Source: Membranipora membranacea (Eukaryota; Bryozoa; Gymnolaemata; Cheilostomatida; Membraniporidae). Taken from it: a stretch of DNA of 64,000 nucleotides. Position 1 is the stretch's first letter. Each line of letters starts with the position of its first letter. A model generated the notes under the pieces. That model saw only the letters and a list, made by a program, of their open reading frames with translations, did no database searches and was not told the origin of the DNA. The stretch lies in NCBI GenBank assembly GCA_914767715.1, contig OU612067.1, forward strand, positions 28,864,162-28,928,161, read 5' to 3'. Of the stretch, positions 40,801-50,316 are shown in pieces. A program made the position numbers and the translations under genes.

Positions 40801-42874
40801 CAAATATTTTTGGCAAATTTTGTTGTAGACAACCATATTCCGGCACTACTGGCTGTAATTAGTATTAACAAGCTTATGATAATGTGATTAGAATAAAGAT
40901 CACCTATTTTCTTACAAAGCATTAAAGTCATAATTCAGAAGCCAAATTATAATCGACATCATGAACCTATGAACGCAACAATAAATAAATATGTTTTGTA
41001 TCAACAAAACAGCCATTTACCAGCCGAATATGTTAAAAATGCTTTTAGCCTGCTTTCTACGATCGTAAATTGCAGTGTATAGATGATGACTTACAGATAC
41101 CGAAAAAGAATAATTTACAGAAGATAGCTATGGGTTATGTAAGGTATAGAATCCGCTAGTGTTGTCTAATTTTCCACTCACATTGTTTATCTGTACTCTC
41201 TATTCTTTGTGATTGTAATCCTCTGCTTCTTTCCTGAATGAAGTAGCACCATGTAATTCCTGTTTTGAACATTATTACTGTCCGGTTGTAAGTGGAGTTA
41301 GTGTTTTGCTCCTGGTTTCTTTTCCTTCCTTCCATGAGAGAGGATGTTCCAGTCTCACATTGTAATCTTTCTGACCAGGTATCTATGAGACATTGAACAC
41401 CAACAGCCCACAAAATAGCGTTACATCTGATATCGGTGTTACCTCCACTACTGACTACCCTTCATACACTGCCAAATGAAAGCAAGCAGTTGTCGGGTAA
41501 ATATGAACAATAGAAAGCTAACAGCTTAGGTAAAGCTCACCCAGTAACTGATCATCTCTATTACTATTTTATACAAAATTAACTATTGGTATCCTTATCC
41601 AAGGATAAAATCATTGACCGAAGTGAAGAATTAGTGATAGCTTTCGATTTGGATTGAAATAAGCAAGGCTTTATCAGCGGAACCATCCTCTTTTTGTTAT
41701 ATCAATTTGCTAAAAATTTATTCTCAAAACATGACTAAAAGATATAAATATAGTTTTATCACGCAGTGACCAATTTGGTTACGTGACGTCTGGTAGGACT
41801 GGTGTATATATCAGCAAGGAACAGCAGACAGTTTCTAATAAAAAGACCTCACCTATATTATTATTATTAGTTTTTGAGACAGCAACTAGGTAGATACTTT
41901 CATAAACTTTGCTCATGACTTCTCGAAGCTCTGAAATAGATATTGCCCATTCTCACCTGCCCAGAATTTGGTTGAGTTGGTGATGATTAGAAATAGCTTA
42001 CCTGCCAAAGATTCCCCATTTTCATCAAGTTTGCGCTCAAAGATTTTCTTTTCGTTTGAATCTGAAACTGCTTTATATATTTAGTAGTTGTCCCTTCTTG
42101 GGAGTTTTAGATAAGACATGAGATATGAGACAACAACAACAATACAGATAGCTGAACCAGACGTTTAGGCCATATGTATCCCTACTACATACACAACATT
42201 ATACATAGATCCTTCCATGTGAAGTTTTTACCTTTATTCGCCACCAAGTGAAACATTGAAAGCAATGGAATTTTTTCTCCGTTTATGCAAGAGTAGGTTG
42301 ATTGAAAACTAAAATAGGAATCATTTGACGTCTTAATCTAAATCTTATATCACAGGTTAGGCTGGCTAAGTACATAATGTACCGGTTTTATAGGTATATA
42401 ACATCAGTTCCGATCACACCTGTTAATTTAGGACGATTAACCGCAACAGATCAAATAGCGACACATGCCAATACAAGGTTGATAATCGATTACCACTACC
42501 CGGCAGAGTTTGAGAACTTTAACTAGGTTACCTTACTTTGAATATCGAGTTTGTTCATCTTTTCATCCCACACTACACTTGTTGTATGTGGTAGTGCACC
42601 AATATGACAACTCTCATACATAATCTAACATGCTGGTATTATCTTACATAAATGACACCCTCCATGGTAATATTTTCTCCACCATGCTGAAAGCTGATGT
42701 TTTGAACATTTTGAGTAGTAAAGGTGAGATATATGTACTCAAGAATTAACTTTTGTAAAGGAATTAAAAAGGACAAGTAAGCGTCTCCAATGTAAGGCAG
42801 CTGCAACTTGAATAATCAGTTGATTGTCCGCCCTCACCTCCAAGTTCATTGGCAGCTTCAGATAATTTATCCAT
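2515..42874 (-). CDS. Giant 79-exon gene of unknown function (3' end not resolved)
   Basis: This minus-strand gene was reconstructed exon by exon from acceptor/donor pairs with an open frame and matching phase. The five block entries list all exons. The sum is about 8.84 kb, or about 2,950 residues. The start is the ATG at 42874-42872; an in-frame TAA lies seven codons upstream. Phase agrees at 76 of 78 junctions; the exceptions are between 35614-35799 and 35160-35314, and between 19454-19693 and 18997-19124. In order, the protein shows a Ser/Thr/Lys-rich N-terminus, a Cys/His exon near residues 265-330, low-complexity linkers, a helical and partly coiled-coil middle (about 990-1940), a His/Glu-rich stretch and a Lys-rich end. 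I see no signal peptide, membrane segment or enzyme motif. Large intracellular scaffold or cytoskeletal proteins look like this, but I do not recognise the family. It could be two adjacent genes, although phase continuity argues against that. Confidence 0.75.
6488..6747 (-). mobile_element. tRNA-derived SINE
   Basis: Reading the minus strand from 6747, there is an RNA polymerase III A box (TGGCTAAGTTGG) and a B box (GGTTCTAATCC) at tRNA-like spacing. A non-tRNA body follows that runs to an AT-rich end near 6488. No full cloverleaf forms, so this is a SINE head and not a tRNA gene. It sits in an intron of the giant gene in the same orientation, and its head end is about 27 bases from exon 6774-6851. 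Confidence 0.65.
10648..11580 (-). repeat. Tandem segmental duplication carrying a duplicated exon
   Basis: Two diverged copies of a segment of about 280-300 bases lie at roughly 10648-10935 and 11308-11580. Shared words include GAGACAAGCTTGAAA, ATCACCTTC and GAGGCATAGG. Each copy holds one exon: 11453-11500 encodes VIGALRQQPVRSGISE and 10817-10861 encodes VGVVRPQPVRSRISE. Both have phase 1 at each end, so both can be included, or either skipped, without a frame change. Confidence 0.75.
11866..15741 (-). CDS. Giant gene, block 4: exons up to the His-rich segment
   Basis: The exons are 15617-15741, 14728-15003, 14249-14488, 13573-13664, 13237-13363, 12921-13074, 12395-12625 and 11866-12039 (about 470 residues). 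The first exons are Ser/Lys-rich, for example SRRGSPLASVELSPSRFRPS. Exon 14249-14488 has a second strong internal donor (GCA|GTGAGT), so a shorter form is possible. Exons 13573-13664, 13237-13363 and 12921-13074 are helical (IIKQMEEMKKLKEESLKLK; FTDPELVKFALLVGMPQ) and may form a small folded domain. For exon 13573-13664 I chose the donor AAAAG|GTTTGT over an earlier GTAAAA because only it keeps the next exon open. Confidence 0.75.
12395..12625 (-). CDS. Giant gene exon with His/Glu-rich repeat segment
   Basis: This 231-base exon has phase 1 at both ends. Its first part encodes ordinary sequence (MQVLSTPNLLVDLLKG). The second part encodes a stretch of about 35 residues dominated by His, Glu, Lys and Asn, beginning KHEHENESEQIREHEQGHEY and ending near RDHDHGI. 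At the DNA level this is a decayed tandem array of a roughly six-base unit (plus-strand GTTCAT and variants, about 12405-12513). The neighbouring exons match it in phase (SSI before, GETDDSLN after), so it is probably translated. His/Glu-rich repeats often bind divalent metals; whether this one does is inference. Confidence 0.7.
15419..15510. repeat. GC-rich inverted repeat (hairpin)
   Basis: The left half begins ACACAGCCAGCC and the right half ends GGCTGGCTGTGT. The two halves pair over most of about 45 bases, with a GC-rich centre (GGCCGCCTACAGCGGCGATC) that contrasts with the AT-rich surroundings. It lies in the intron between exons 15617-15741 and 14728-15003. Confidence 0.6.
16012..28085 (-). 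CDS. Giant gene, block 3: helical middle region
   Basis: The exons are 28041-28085, 27575-27661, 27276-27293, 26749-26859, 26044-26220, 25257-25439, 24908-25014, 24067-24174, 23426-23590, 23162-23228, 22862-23001, 22571-22718, 22241-22264, 21771-21932, 20926-21103, 20497-20591, 19454-19693, 18997-19124, 18223-18336, 17727-17846, 17349-17581, 16439-16538, 16249-16302 and 16012-16037 (about 940 residues). The product is strongly helical and charged, for example IKESEDAEEKLQ, KDLVKKREILKLLEEKILQK and FGDEQLSEAELEQWLRFAMF. It has regular hydrophobic spacing but few long heptad runs, so helical bundles or an armadillo-like solenoid are as likely as coiled coil. Exon 19454-19693 ends in phase 1 with a GT donor, but the next exon needs phase 0. 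Using AAG|GCTAGT, a possible GC-AG intron with the exon starting at 19458, would restore the frame. Confidence 0.75.
16697..17129. mobile_element. Palindromic MITE-like element (family A)
   Basis: Two inverted arms of about 130 bases (about 16697-16830 and 17000-17129) share TGCAATGAACAAAAAAA, GATGTAACCTAATT, TCTAGAA and ATGTTATCTCCCCTGT-type words, around a unique centre. The element lies in the intron between exons 17349-17581 and 16439-16538 of the giant gene. The same arm sequence recurs at 58930-59420, which shows a repeated family. No transposase is encoded, so it would be non-autonomous. Confidence 0.7.
18683..18744. repeat. Short perfect-like hairpin with internal repeat
   Basis: Two 21-base arms differ at one position and flank a 20-base loop. 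Each arm is itself a doubled GATCATAGT/GATCTACTATG unit. It lies in an intron of the giant gene. Confidence 0.6.
21233..21600. mobile_element. Foldback MITE-like element with TTAA ends
   Basis: The element reads TTAAACCGCTGCTGCC at the left and GGCAGCAGTAGTTTAA at the right. Arms of about 130-145 bases are inverted, including CACCTAATGAGCAAATAATT against its complement near 21495. TTAA at both tips would fit target duplication by a piggyBac-type transposase, but this is inference from the tips only. It lies in the intron between exons 21771-21932 and 20926-21103. Confidence 0.7.
24590..24842 (-). mobile_element. Second tRNA-derived SINE, different family
   Basis: On the minus strand from 24842, a short iterated GGTGGTTCAG run leads into an A box (TGGTCAAATGG) and a perfect-looking B box (GGTTCAATTCC). 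A unique body then extends to about 24590. The body sequence is unlike the SINE at 6488-6747. It lies in the intron between exons 24908-25014 and 24067-24174 of the giant gene. Confidence 0.6.
28785..28842. repeat. (AG)n microsatellite
   Basis: An almost pure AG dinucleotide array of about 58 bases, interrupted by GGGAGGG. It lies in the intron between exons 29135-29226 and 28041-28085. Confidence 0.95.
29135..37598 (-). CDS. Giant gene, block 2: low-complexity linker exons
   Basis: The exons are 37444-37598, 37081-37107, 36618-36714, 36123-36258, 35614-35799, 35160-35314, 34600-34872, 33908-33922, 32777-32907, 32531-32578, 31769-31897, 31587-31601, 31138-31251, 30758-30865, 30244-30287, 29680-29864, 29498-29575 and 29135-29226 (about 660 residues). 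Most are rich in Ser, Thr, Pro, Gln and basic residues, for example HRRPRPKWRSRSEHTRKRKR and SSPSHPTPPPVSPHH, and look disordered. A more ordered patch is VFDADEVFDTPSIAALKELA. Several exons are microexons of 15-27 bases. The junction between 35614-35799 (ends phase 1) and 35160-35314 (open in phase 0 from the obvious acceptor) does not fit. An alternative acceptor ten bases inside the second exon, or a missed microexon, would repair it. Confidence 0.7.
35818..36010 (+). mobile_element. Possible degenerate SINE
   Basis: A plus-strand B-box-like sequence (AGTTCGATTCC) at about 35850 follows a weak A-box-like TGGCTGCTAAGTG, and a unique body runs to about 36010. The spacing is shorter than in a tRNA, so the head may be truncated. 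It is in an intron of the giant gene. Confidence 0.4.
36312..36326. repeat. Poly-G tract
   Basis: Fifteen consecutive G in an intron next to exon 36123-36258. A similar run of 14 G is at 61563-61576. Such runs often reflect slippage, and their length may be uncertain in the assembly. Confidence 0.9.
38215..42874 (-). CDS. Giant gene, block 1: N-terminal exons with Cys/His exon
   Basis: The exons are 42838-42874, 42002-42067, 40603-40696, 40101-40182, 39597-39804, 38982-39172, 38721-38840 and 38215-38406 (about 330 residues). The protein starts MDKLSEAANELG. Exon 3 encodes DEIWGVLLPKPNHGNTAVIS, which looks like ordered beta structure. Exons 4 and 5 are basic and Ser/Thr-rich (TKKAKKPYQ, SPTKKVKTKLTKSS), suggesting a flexible or nucleic-acid or microtubule-binding tail. 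The last exon holds DDWIPGYYLRPVFHCQRCYE followed by HFIHSGDIDPTCQ and a hydrophobic GPWFVVGPATVKFVL. The Cys and His there could bind zinc; that is inference. The exon 3 acceptor (ATATAG before ACCCTAG) was chosen because only it keeps the frame. Confidence 0.75.
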
Positions 42875-45800
42875 GATCAACAGTACTGTCACTTAACACT
42901 TGCATAATCAACTGTTGACAACTACCATTATTATAATGTTCTTGTCTCCCTCCGCACATGTCAGGGACTTTTATTTTTTTTAAAGCTCGAGGGGCATTAG
43001 CACAAGGGGACAGATGTATATCATCATAACTGATGCATGCTTATGGATAAATTCTTGAATCATGGTTGGACAAAGTCCCATGACGGCGTGTCGAAGCTTT
43101 GATACTAGTGCGGTGTTTTCTAACAAACCTCTTCACCAGAATATTATACAAACTTCCATTAATTTCAGCTTCCTGCTGTTTTTTAGGACCAATCTCAGTT
43201 TTTACCAAAGCGCAGTCTCCAAAATGTTCAGCTATTAGATTTTATACGCTTTACACTACACCCCTTATTAAAGCTTGTATCAACTGTATCCACCCCTTCA
43301 GCACTGCTTCGCTGCATTTCACACCCAAAATTAACTGCCACCAGTTATTATTGTTGGAGAGCGTTCACCCAGATATTGACATCAATTACCAGAGATCAAT
43401 CTTTGGATAAACTCTTCTGGTGATTAACAGTTATATTACACTATAAATAAGAGAGACAAATAAATTCAGCTTATTGGTGATCAGAGCTACAAGTCCTGGA
43501 AGAGATAATAAAGTACCCAGACGAGTATGTTTTATCTTGTCAGTCTTATACAAGGGTATAGAGGGAACTAGTTAGCACAAACGCTAGACAGAACGATACG
43601 AGACAGCAGCCTTCACTAGTCAGGCGGGTAAGAAGAGGCATTGTGTCAGCTAGTAGTTTCTCAACAGGTTTTATTTAGTCACATTGGTTAAAGGCCTGCC
43701 ATTACAGAAAATTTAGTAGAAATAAGTTCTTGTTTACAGAAATTGTATTGGAATATAAGTAAGTCTATCGCATCAAACAGGCATATCATTATTCACACAG
43801 TGTGTTTTTGTATGGCTTAGGCAATGAATGATGTCAAAATTAATTTTAAATGAAATCGAAGTTGGTGGAAGATGATACCTCGGAAATTACCTGAAGTTTA
43901 TTACAATCAGCTAATAAAAGAAATTGCATTAATTATTATCCAAATTCTAATTTAGCTATATTGATATTGTATTGCTTTAATACTGTTTTAAATGCAGCCA
44001 TGGGATCAATTGAAATTGAGCATTTGCCTAGGAAAGTTTTGATGTGTGTAGGCAGGGAGGGTGTAGGTTGGCTCCCTAATGAGTTTGTAAAGAATATGCC
44101 AGCAGCTAAGGGTTTAAAAGTATGCCTCGCATTTTTTTTGCAAGCAAAGAGCACCCATGTTTTTTACTGATATATTTGCTCACTTTCACGCTAACTTCTA
44201 GTGTATTATTTTATTAAATCAATATACAAGCGCAACATTAAGTTTACAATTTGCAATAAATTACCAAACAACTTGGACTCCAAATCTGAATGACTGAATG
44301 ACCAGGACAATCCGTTTCACCATTTCTATTAATTGACCGAAAAAAGCTACAGGCTGGGAGCACTTTTTCGACCCACTGCTAAAGATGAAGATTCAAATCA
44401 AGATCATGCAAGCAATTACATGCTGACCCTGATGCCTCCATCCGTCGAGGTGACACAGATCCGATGTCAAAAATCATTTTGATCTTAGCTAAATTCTGAA
44501 GCCTGCCTTCAATGACTTACTCATATTCATATGGTTTCGTGTAACAGATTGAAGAGCTATGGCAAAATAACCACAAATGTTGCTTACATCTATTACTGGG
44601 AGTGGTATTTACCCCAGGACGCTGACCGGTAACTTAAGTGTGACAGGTTTTCATTAACTCTCCGCGCTCTTCGTTTTGTCTACTTGACTCGGCCTTTTAT
44701 CTTGTCATCCGTATAACTTCTAAAGCTTCACCGATGTCTCTGATCTGTTAATGATGGAGCCGATACTTGAAATTTGTCTTGCCATTTGGATCATCCATAC
44801 ATACTTTCAAAATGGATCTAAATTTAGAAGCGTTTTATTGATAGTAATTCAACTTTCAGGAATATAATGGATAGATGGTTGAGTGCGAGAGAAGACCACT
44901 CCAACTAAGGCTCGTTTTTAATAAGATGCTTTGATCAGAGAGGGTCGGCGGGTGTCCCACCCTCTCTGCTCTGATACATTAGAAAAGTTTCGAAATGTGA
45001 CCTTGGTATTTTAGCCATAATATAAAAAGATATTATTAGCTCCATAAAGCTTGGCAAAAAGGTCAAACCTTAGCTGCAGATCTTATTGTATATACAGCAA
45101 AATAAATTTGTACTTTAAGCTTTAACTCTCTTCAGCGAATTGTAAAATTCTGCTGAGGTTGAAATAAATTTTATTCCGCAGTATTATATTTGAAGACTGA
45201 ACAATGACCCGCAATGTTTCCGGGTATATGAATGTAATTCTATTTCCTATCCCTAGGGTGCTATCATTGTGTGTTGATGCTCATTGATCCAAGAAGGTAT
45301 AATCTTCGGAAATTACAAATAATTGTTTTCTGTGCAAGGCCGTCAATAGGGCGTAACACAGCATCAGTGTGAAAGTGATCTGAGTATAATATGTCATGCA
45401 TGTGAGCTTCTCTTTGAATCCTAAAAATTGTAGTAGTATAGTTTGGTATTAAATTGGTTCAAACATTACAGCAGGCTGCTGGTAGTACCATTCCATTCCC
45501 ATTCACAATACACAGGTGGTTATTAATTGAATACCACTACCAGTACTTCTATAGCAGGGTTTAGCACCTAAACTAAAGGTTTACTGGTTGTAGATTAGGA
45601 TCCAGATTACGATTAAGATTAAGCAAATTAATCTTGGTTGCTCCATCAGCATCATAACTGGGACCGTAAACTCAAAAGTATCTGACTTGTGTGGGGAAAT
45701 ATAGAAACAATTACTTAAATGCTCTAACGACAGACGACTTTCCTATGCACAAGAAGCCTGACGCAACTGGTTCAAAGTGATCAACACCTATCTATTTGCT

Positions 45801-47592
45801 TCATGTGACATTGTAAATTGGCGTCACTAATCTTTGAAATTGGATGACCATTGATCTTATTCATCCTGCAAGAGTATCAAAACAACTATTTTTCGCATCA
45901 GGTGTATTGAGTTGATTGAACCAGAGCCACCACTATGACATGATGAGCCCTTGTTTTCAAGTAAAGGGTTTGAATTCCTGTGACAATGTTGGTTGAACCG
46001 CAAAACCTATGATCATTGCCTTTTAATATAGCTGTGATATAAATGCCTGACTTAAATTTATTAATTATTGGTGGAGTGAGGGATCTAGATGCTATTAAAA
46101 TACTATTATATCCTGCCACATGAGGCTAATAACAAATAATTAAAAATTAAAATTAAAAATCCTATTAAAACTTCTTTAGCTGTACACAGTTGCAAAGCAT
46201 CTTCTTTGGAGAGTTGAGTTGACAGCTGTCATAATGTTATTAGAGGACAGCGAAAAATCTATTGATGACTTGTAGGTGTAAAGACACTTCAAGATCATTA
46301 AATGTCAGAAGAGGGATTATCCTAGAAAGGCTGTCATTGAAATGGAGAAAAGTTTCTATTTTCAGTTTGCTGCAACCTAGGTCATACGAATTACTCAATA
46401 GAAGCATAATTTGTTCAATCATTCTATAGGGGCCAATGCACCCTGTAGATCAGAGCTGATAGGACATTCTGCTCGGTTGTAAACTCTCTCTTTTGTACAG
46501 GGGCGTAAATATCCCCTGTGGGTGGCAACCATTAGAGTGTTTTACCTGTCAAGCAGTCCACTACATATTGTGTATTGCAACAGTTCGCTGTTAACAATAC
46601 CGAATTGGAATTATTCATATATCTGCAAAGATATTCAGCCTTGCAAGGATTAGATAAGCCCAATTTGAGGGGGTGAAAGTTTCAGCATGATCCACCCTTT
46701 ACTAAGAATAACATTGATTACTCTCCCTGTGTTTCTGATACATTATGTCACATACCGCTGCCTCAATCATTGGCAATTCGGAGTTGTTTGATAATTTTCT
46801 TAATGTGCATTTAAAATTCCCTCGAGTCGGTGTTTTGGTGAACAACTGAGGAGCGGGATAGCGCTATTTAATGTCTGTGTTAGTTAATCATTAATTATTT
46901 ATTTACTTGTTATGAATTTGGCTGAGTAAATGCAAGTGTGTATTCAATACTGATACATCGCAGAAATCTTCTTATCCATCAAGCGGGTAATTTGATGGAA
47001 TTAAGGCTGACAACCACTTACAAGAAATCATCACTTTTACTCAGCTTTATTGACTGATATTGTTCATTGCTTTCAGACGCCCACGAGCTGGTGGTAGCAG
47101 AGATAAAATATAAGACACCTCTAGTAGAAAGAAAGAATTAAATCGTTTCTGACAGCATCTTAAAAAGGCAATAAGTCATTCAGTCAGCAGTATCATACAG
47201 ATAAGAACCACTCACTGGGACCTGGCTAAGCTCTTATAGGCGCTGAAGAGGACGATACTACAACACTTCCTTACTGCCGTATTATAATTCAAAATTTAAA
47301 CAAAGGAATCATCAAAACCTGCATTCTCACCCTCAGCGAAGCAGATTTTTACCTAAGGAATGGAGTAGTTTCACTTTATGCACGTTGGCACCTAGTTTCC
47401 TCAGTGTGGTTACACTGAAGGTCAGTGACCGATTTTACTTCTCCATAAACGAAAACATGAACATGAGCCTTGAGAATAATGTTTCAAAGGAGATGTGGAA
47501 CAAGAGCCACACAAGCTAGACAGGTGAGACAAAAACAAGTAAGGAATTAACGCATCTCCTTCTTTGAGTAAACAAGTCAAAAAAACTATGTT
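42875..47592. other. Intergenic spacer between the giant gene and the GPCR
   Basis: This region must hold the upstream regions of two divergently transcribed genes. I see no convincing exon, tRNA or large repeat. There is a short hairpin at 44934-44975 (GAGAGGGT against ACCCTCTC). Open frames around 43099-43410 and 43936-44170 lack splice context and family motifs. Confidence 0.5.
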
Positions 47593-48972
47593 ATGACTGG
47601 CAACAACAGCAGCTACATCATGTCAGGGGTGAATCTCAGCGGCAGCGCCAATCTTACGGATATAATAACTCTATCAATAAAAACAGTAAGTGACGGTGAA
47701 GTCTCAAACGGAAGTGATAATAATACGACTTTAACACTTACCGAAAATAACTCAGGAGATATACTGGTACTAAAGATAGGAGTCGGTCTGCTTTTAGGTC
47801 TGATCATGTTCGCAACAATCGTAGGAAACAGCTGTGTTATTGCAGCAGTTATCAAAGAGAAGCGACTCCAAACTCTTGCTAACAGGCTGGTGGCATCACT
47901 AGCCGTCACTGATTTATTAGTAGGGTTATTAGTCATGCCAATGTCAGCAGTTAACTTGATCGCTGAGCAGTGGCCATTCGGAATGATTATCTGTGACTTG
48001 TTCATCACATTCGATGTTCTGTGTTGCTCTGCGAGCATTCTACATCTGGTGGCAATAGCTCTGGACCGCTACTGGACAATTACTGATGTGACTTATAATA
48101 GAGGTAGTAAAAGGCACAAATATCTGGTGCCTTGTATGATCACAGGTGCATGGGTGCTCTCCCTGGCCATATGCCTTCCACCGTTCTTTGGTTGGCGGAC
48201 CGTCCAGCAACAAGGAGTCTGTATGATATCACAGGACCACGGCTATACAATCTACTCAACAGTTGGGGCGTTCTACCTACCGCTCGTAGTAATTATCGTA
48301 ATCTATACCAGAATATTTCAAGAGGTTAGGGCTAGGGTTAGACGAAGTGCATTCAAGAAGCATGACAAGAGTAAGAGGCTGCCATCAGCAATAAGTACGA
48401 CAGACCTAGTCAGCCCTAGTGAGACGATGGTTACATTCGTTAGCAGTGGGGAGACAGAAGGTACACAGTCCAATCCTGTGACCCCAAGGCCCTCGGCCAT
48501 ATCGTTAGACGCGGATCCAACTACTAAAACAACTCAAAACAACTATAATCATCTCAAAGTAGACACTGATACACCAGACAAACAGGACTGTACGAAGGAA
48601 CGACCAAAACTGATAACGAGGCTCAGTGTACAGAATGTGATGCAGTCTATCCCGCTGATTAGTAAGCGACGAACAAGAACAGCCTCCGACAAGAGAGCTG
48701 CTAAACGTGAGAAGAAAGCATTCAGAACTCTGCTCATAATAACGGGAGTTTTTGTTTCATGCTGGCTGCCATTTTTTATCATGGCCACCCTAAACCCATT
48801 CTGTAATGGTTGTGTCAATGTAGGCCTGGCAAACTTTTTGACTTGGTTGGGTTATTTTAACTGCATGCTTAATCCGATAATATACACAATATTTAGTCCA
48901 GAGTTCAGACTGGCATTTAAAGCACTATTGAATTGTAAAAAGTGTACTTTTTGTTTATTTCCAGATAGTTAA
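47593..48972 (+). CDS. Serotonin-receptor-like aminergic GPCR (5-HT1-like), intronless
   Basis: The complete 459-residue class A receptor lies in the plasma membrane and senses an amine. The N-terminus has many N-glycosylation sites (N4, N5, N14, N20 and NNT/NNS sites near 43-54). Seven membrane segments follow: TM1 from about 58, TM2 with LAVTDLL, TM3 with Cys134 and the amine-binding Asp141, then DRYW at 158-161. ECL2 Cys210 pairs with Cys134. TM5 has HGYTIYSTVGAFYLP, very like 5-HT1 receptors. ICL3 is long and basic (about 250-372). TM6 has CWLPFF with Trp391, TM7 has NPIIY at 427-431, and Cys near the end could be palmitoylated. The TM5 motif favours 5-HT1-type, hence Gi coupling, but the C-terminal YTIFSPEFRLAFK resembles adrenergic and dopamine receptors, so the ligand is not settled. 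The frame is uninterrupted. Any 5' UTR introns are unresolved. Confidence 0.93.
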   Translation: MTGNNSSYIMSGVNLSGSANLTDIITLSIKTVSDGEVSNGSDNNTTLTLTENNSGDILVLKIGVGLLLGLIMFATIVGNSCVIAAVIKEKRLQTLANRLVASLAVTDLLVGLLVMPMSAVNLIAEQWPFGMIICDLFITFDVLCCSASILHLVAIALDRYWTITDVTYNRGSKRHKYLVPCMITGAWVLSLAICLPPFFGWRTVQQQGVCMISQDHGYTIYSTVGAFYLPLVVIIVIYTRIFQEVRARVRRSAFKKHDKSKRLPSAISTTDLVSPSETMVTFVSSGETEGTQSNPVTPRPSAISLDADPTTKTTQNNYNHLKVDTDTPDKQDCTKERPKLITRLSVQNVMQSIPLISKRRTRTASDKRAAKREKKAFRTLLIITGVFVSCWLPFFIMATLNPFCNGCVNVGLANFLTWLGYFNCMLNPIIYTIFSPEFRLAFKALLNCKKCTFCLFPDS

Positions 48973-50316
48973 TTTTATCAGCTATTTTCATTCACGTGGC
49001 TAACTTTAAAAACCCGCCATATACATCATTCACTTGTGTTGTCACTTTGCTTTGACAGCCCATATCAGAGCCATTCCGCCAAATTGAGATTCATCAGATT
49101 GTATCAATACAAAAATTTGTAAAATCATCAATATGAACTGTTGATTCAAATACAAATAGCCTGAAGAATTCTGAAATTCTCAAACACACTAAACTTCATC
49201 TAATACATGAGTGTCCAAACAATGGCTATGGGAATACTTTGCAACCTTTGACACAACAGCTGCCTGATAACTTGGCGAAATAATACTATTTTCTACTAAT
49301 AATGCACCAATATTACCCTACATTAAAAATGACCAAAATTGGAACTTTTAATACCATATTTGGCAGACTTATCAAATATTTATGGTCAGGTGTCACGTCT
49401 GAGATTGCATGAACTCTGCAGGATTAAGCTTACACTCACAACAAGGAGTTATTATTATCGACTAACAAATTCTTTGCAGTTAAACTGTGCGTGATGTTGA
49501 TTGAATTCATTAATTTGATCAGAAGGATTGCATGTCTAATGTTCTATATTGGACCTTCTAGGGGTGAGACGTAAATAAACTGTTGACAATTTCATTAATA
49601 ATATCTCCAGGACAGACATAAACAAGATATGGTGCTAAACAATCGGGATTATGATTGACAGCGCATCAAAGTCAAATATGACACAAGGTAAAATATTCCA
49701 ACCAAAACGAAATGTGTTGCAGAAAATGAAATATCTATCTATGCATTACCCTCTCTAATTGGCTGTAAAATTGTAACATAAAATAAAACATTCAAATCAC
49801 GGCGGGTTTAAAATATAATAAGACTTGATATATGACTATTTCTATTACCACGGTCGAAAAAAAACAAGATTCGTTGATTATTGCTACAAAAAACATCTTA
49901 ATTTGAGAAAGGGTCAATCAAATTAGGGGATATTCACCAATTCAGCTGTATTGTGCATGATTGGATTCGAAAGTGTACACATATCCAGTCAAATTAACAT
50001 GATCCAGAGATTAATAATAAAACTCATTAATAATCTCTCTGTTGAAATACACAAAAGAATAGATGTTATCCTTCCATGAATAAACAGGAGATAAATCCCA
50101 AAACGGATCAAATATGATTTAGATAGTGCAGGGCTTACCGCTGATAGGGATGCATGTTTCAACCTTTAACTAAAATATGAGAGATTAACTGGTCAAGATT
50201 TTCTCTTCATTAGGCGATTCACCAGTTCCCTGATTCACTGAAATCATATTGCATCAATGATGTCTCTGAAGAAAATAAATCATCAGGAAAATGGTACTGA
50301 CTTCAGTTGGGTCTTA
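48973..50316. other. Spacer between convergent genes
   Basis: This AT-rich stretch contains the 3' UTR of the receptor (plus) and of nucleoredoxin (minus). AATAAA hexamers on the plus strand at about 49573 and 49781 are candidate polyadenylation signals. I see no coding exon. Confidence 0.45.

Noticed and set aside
43936-44170. Overlapping open frames on both strands
   Set aside because: No splice signals, no family motifs and unremarkable composition; likely chance.
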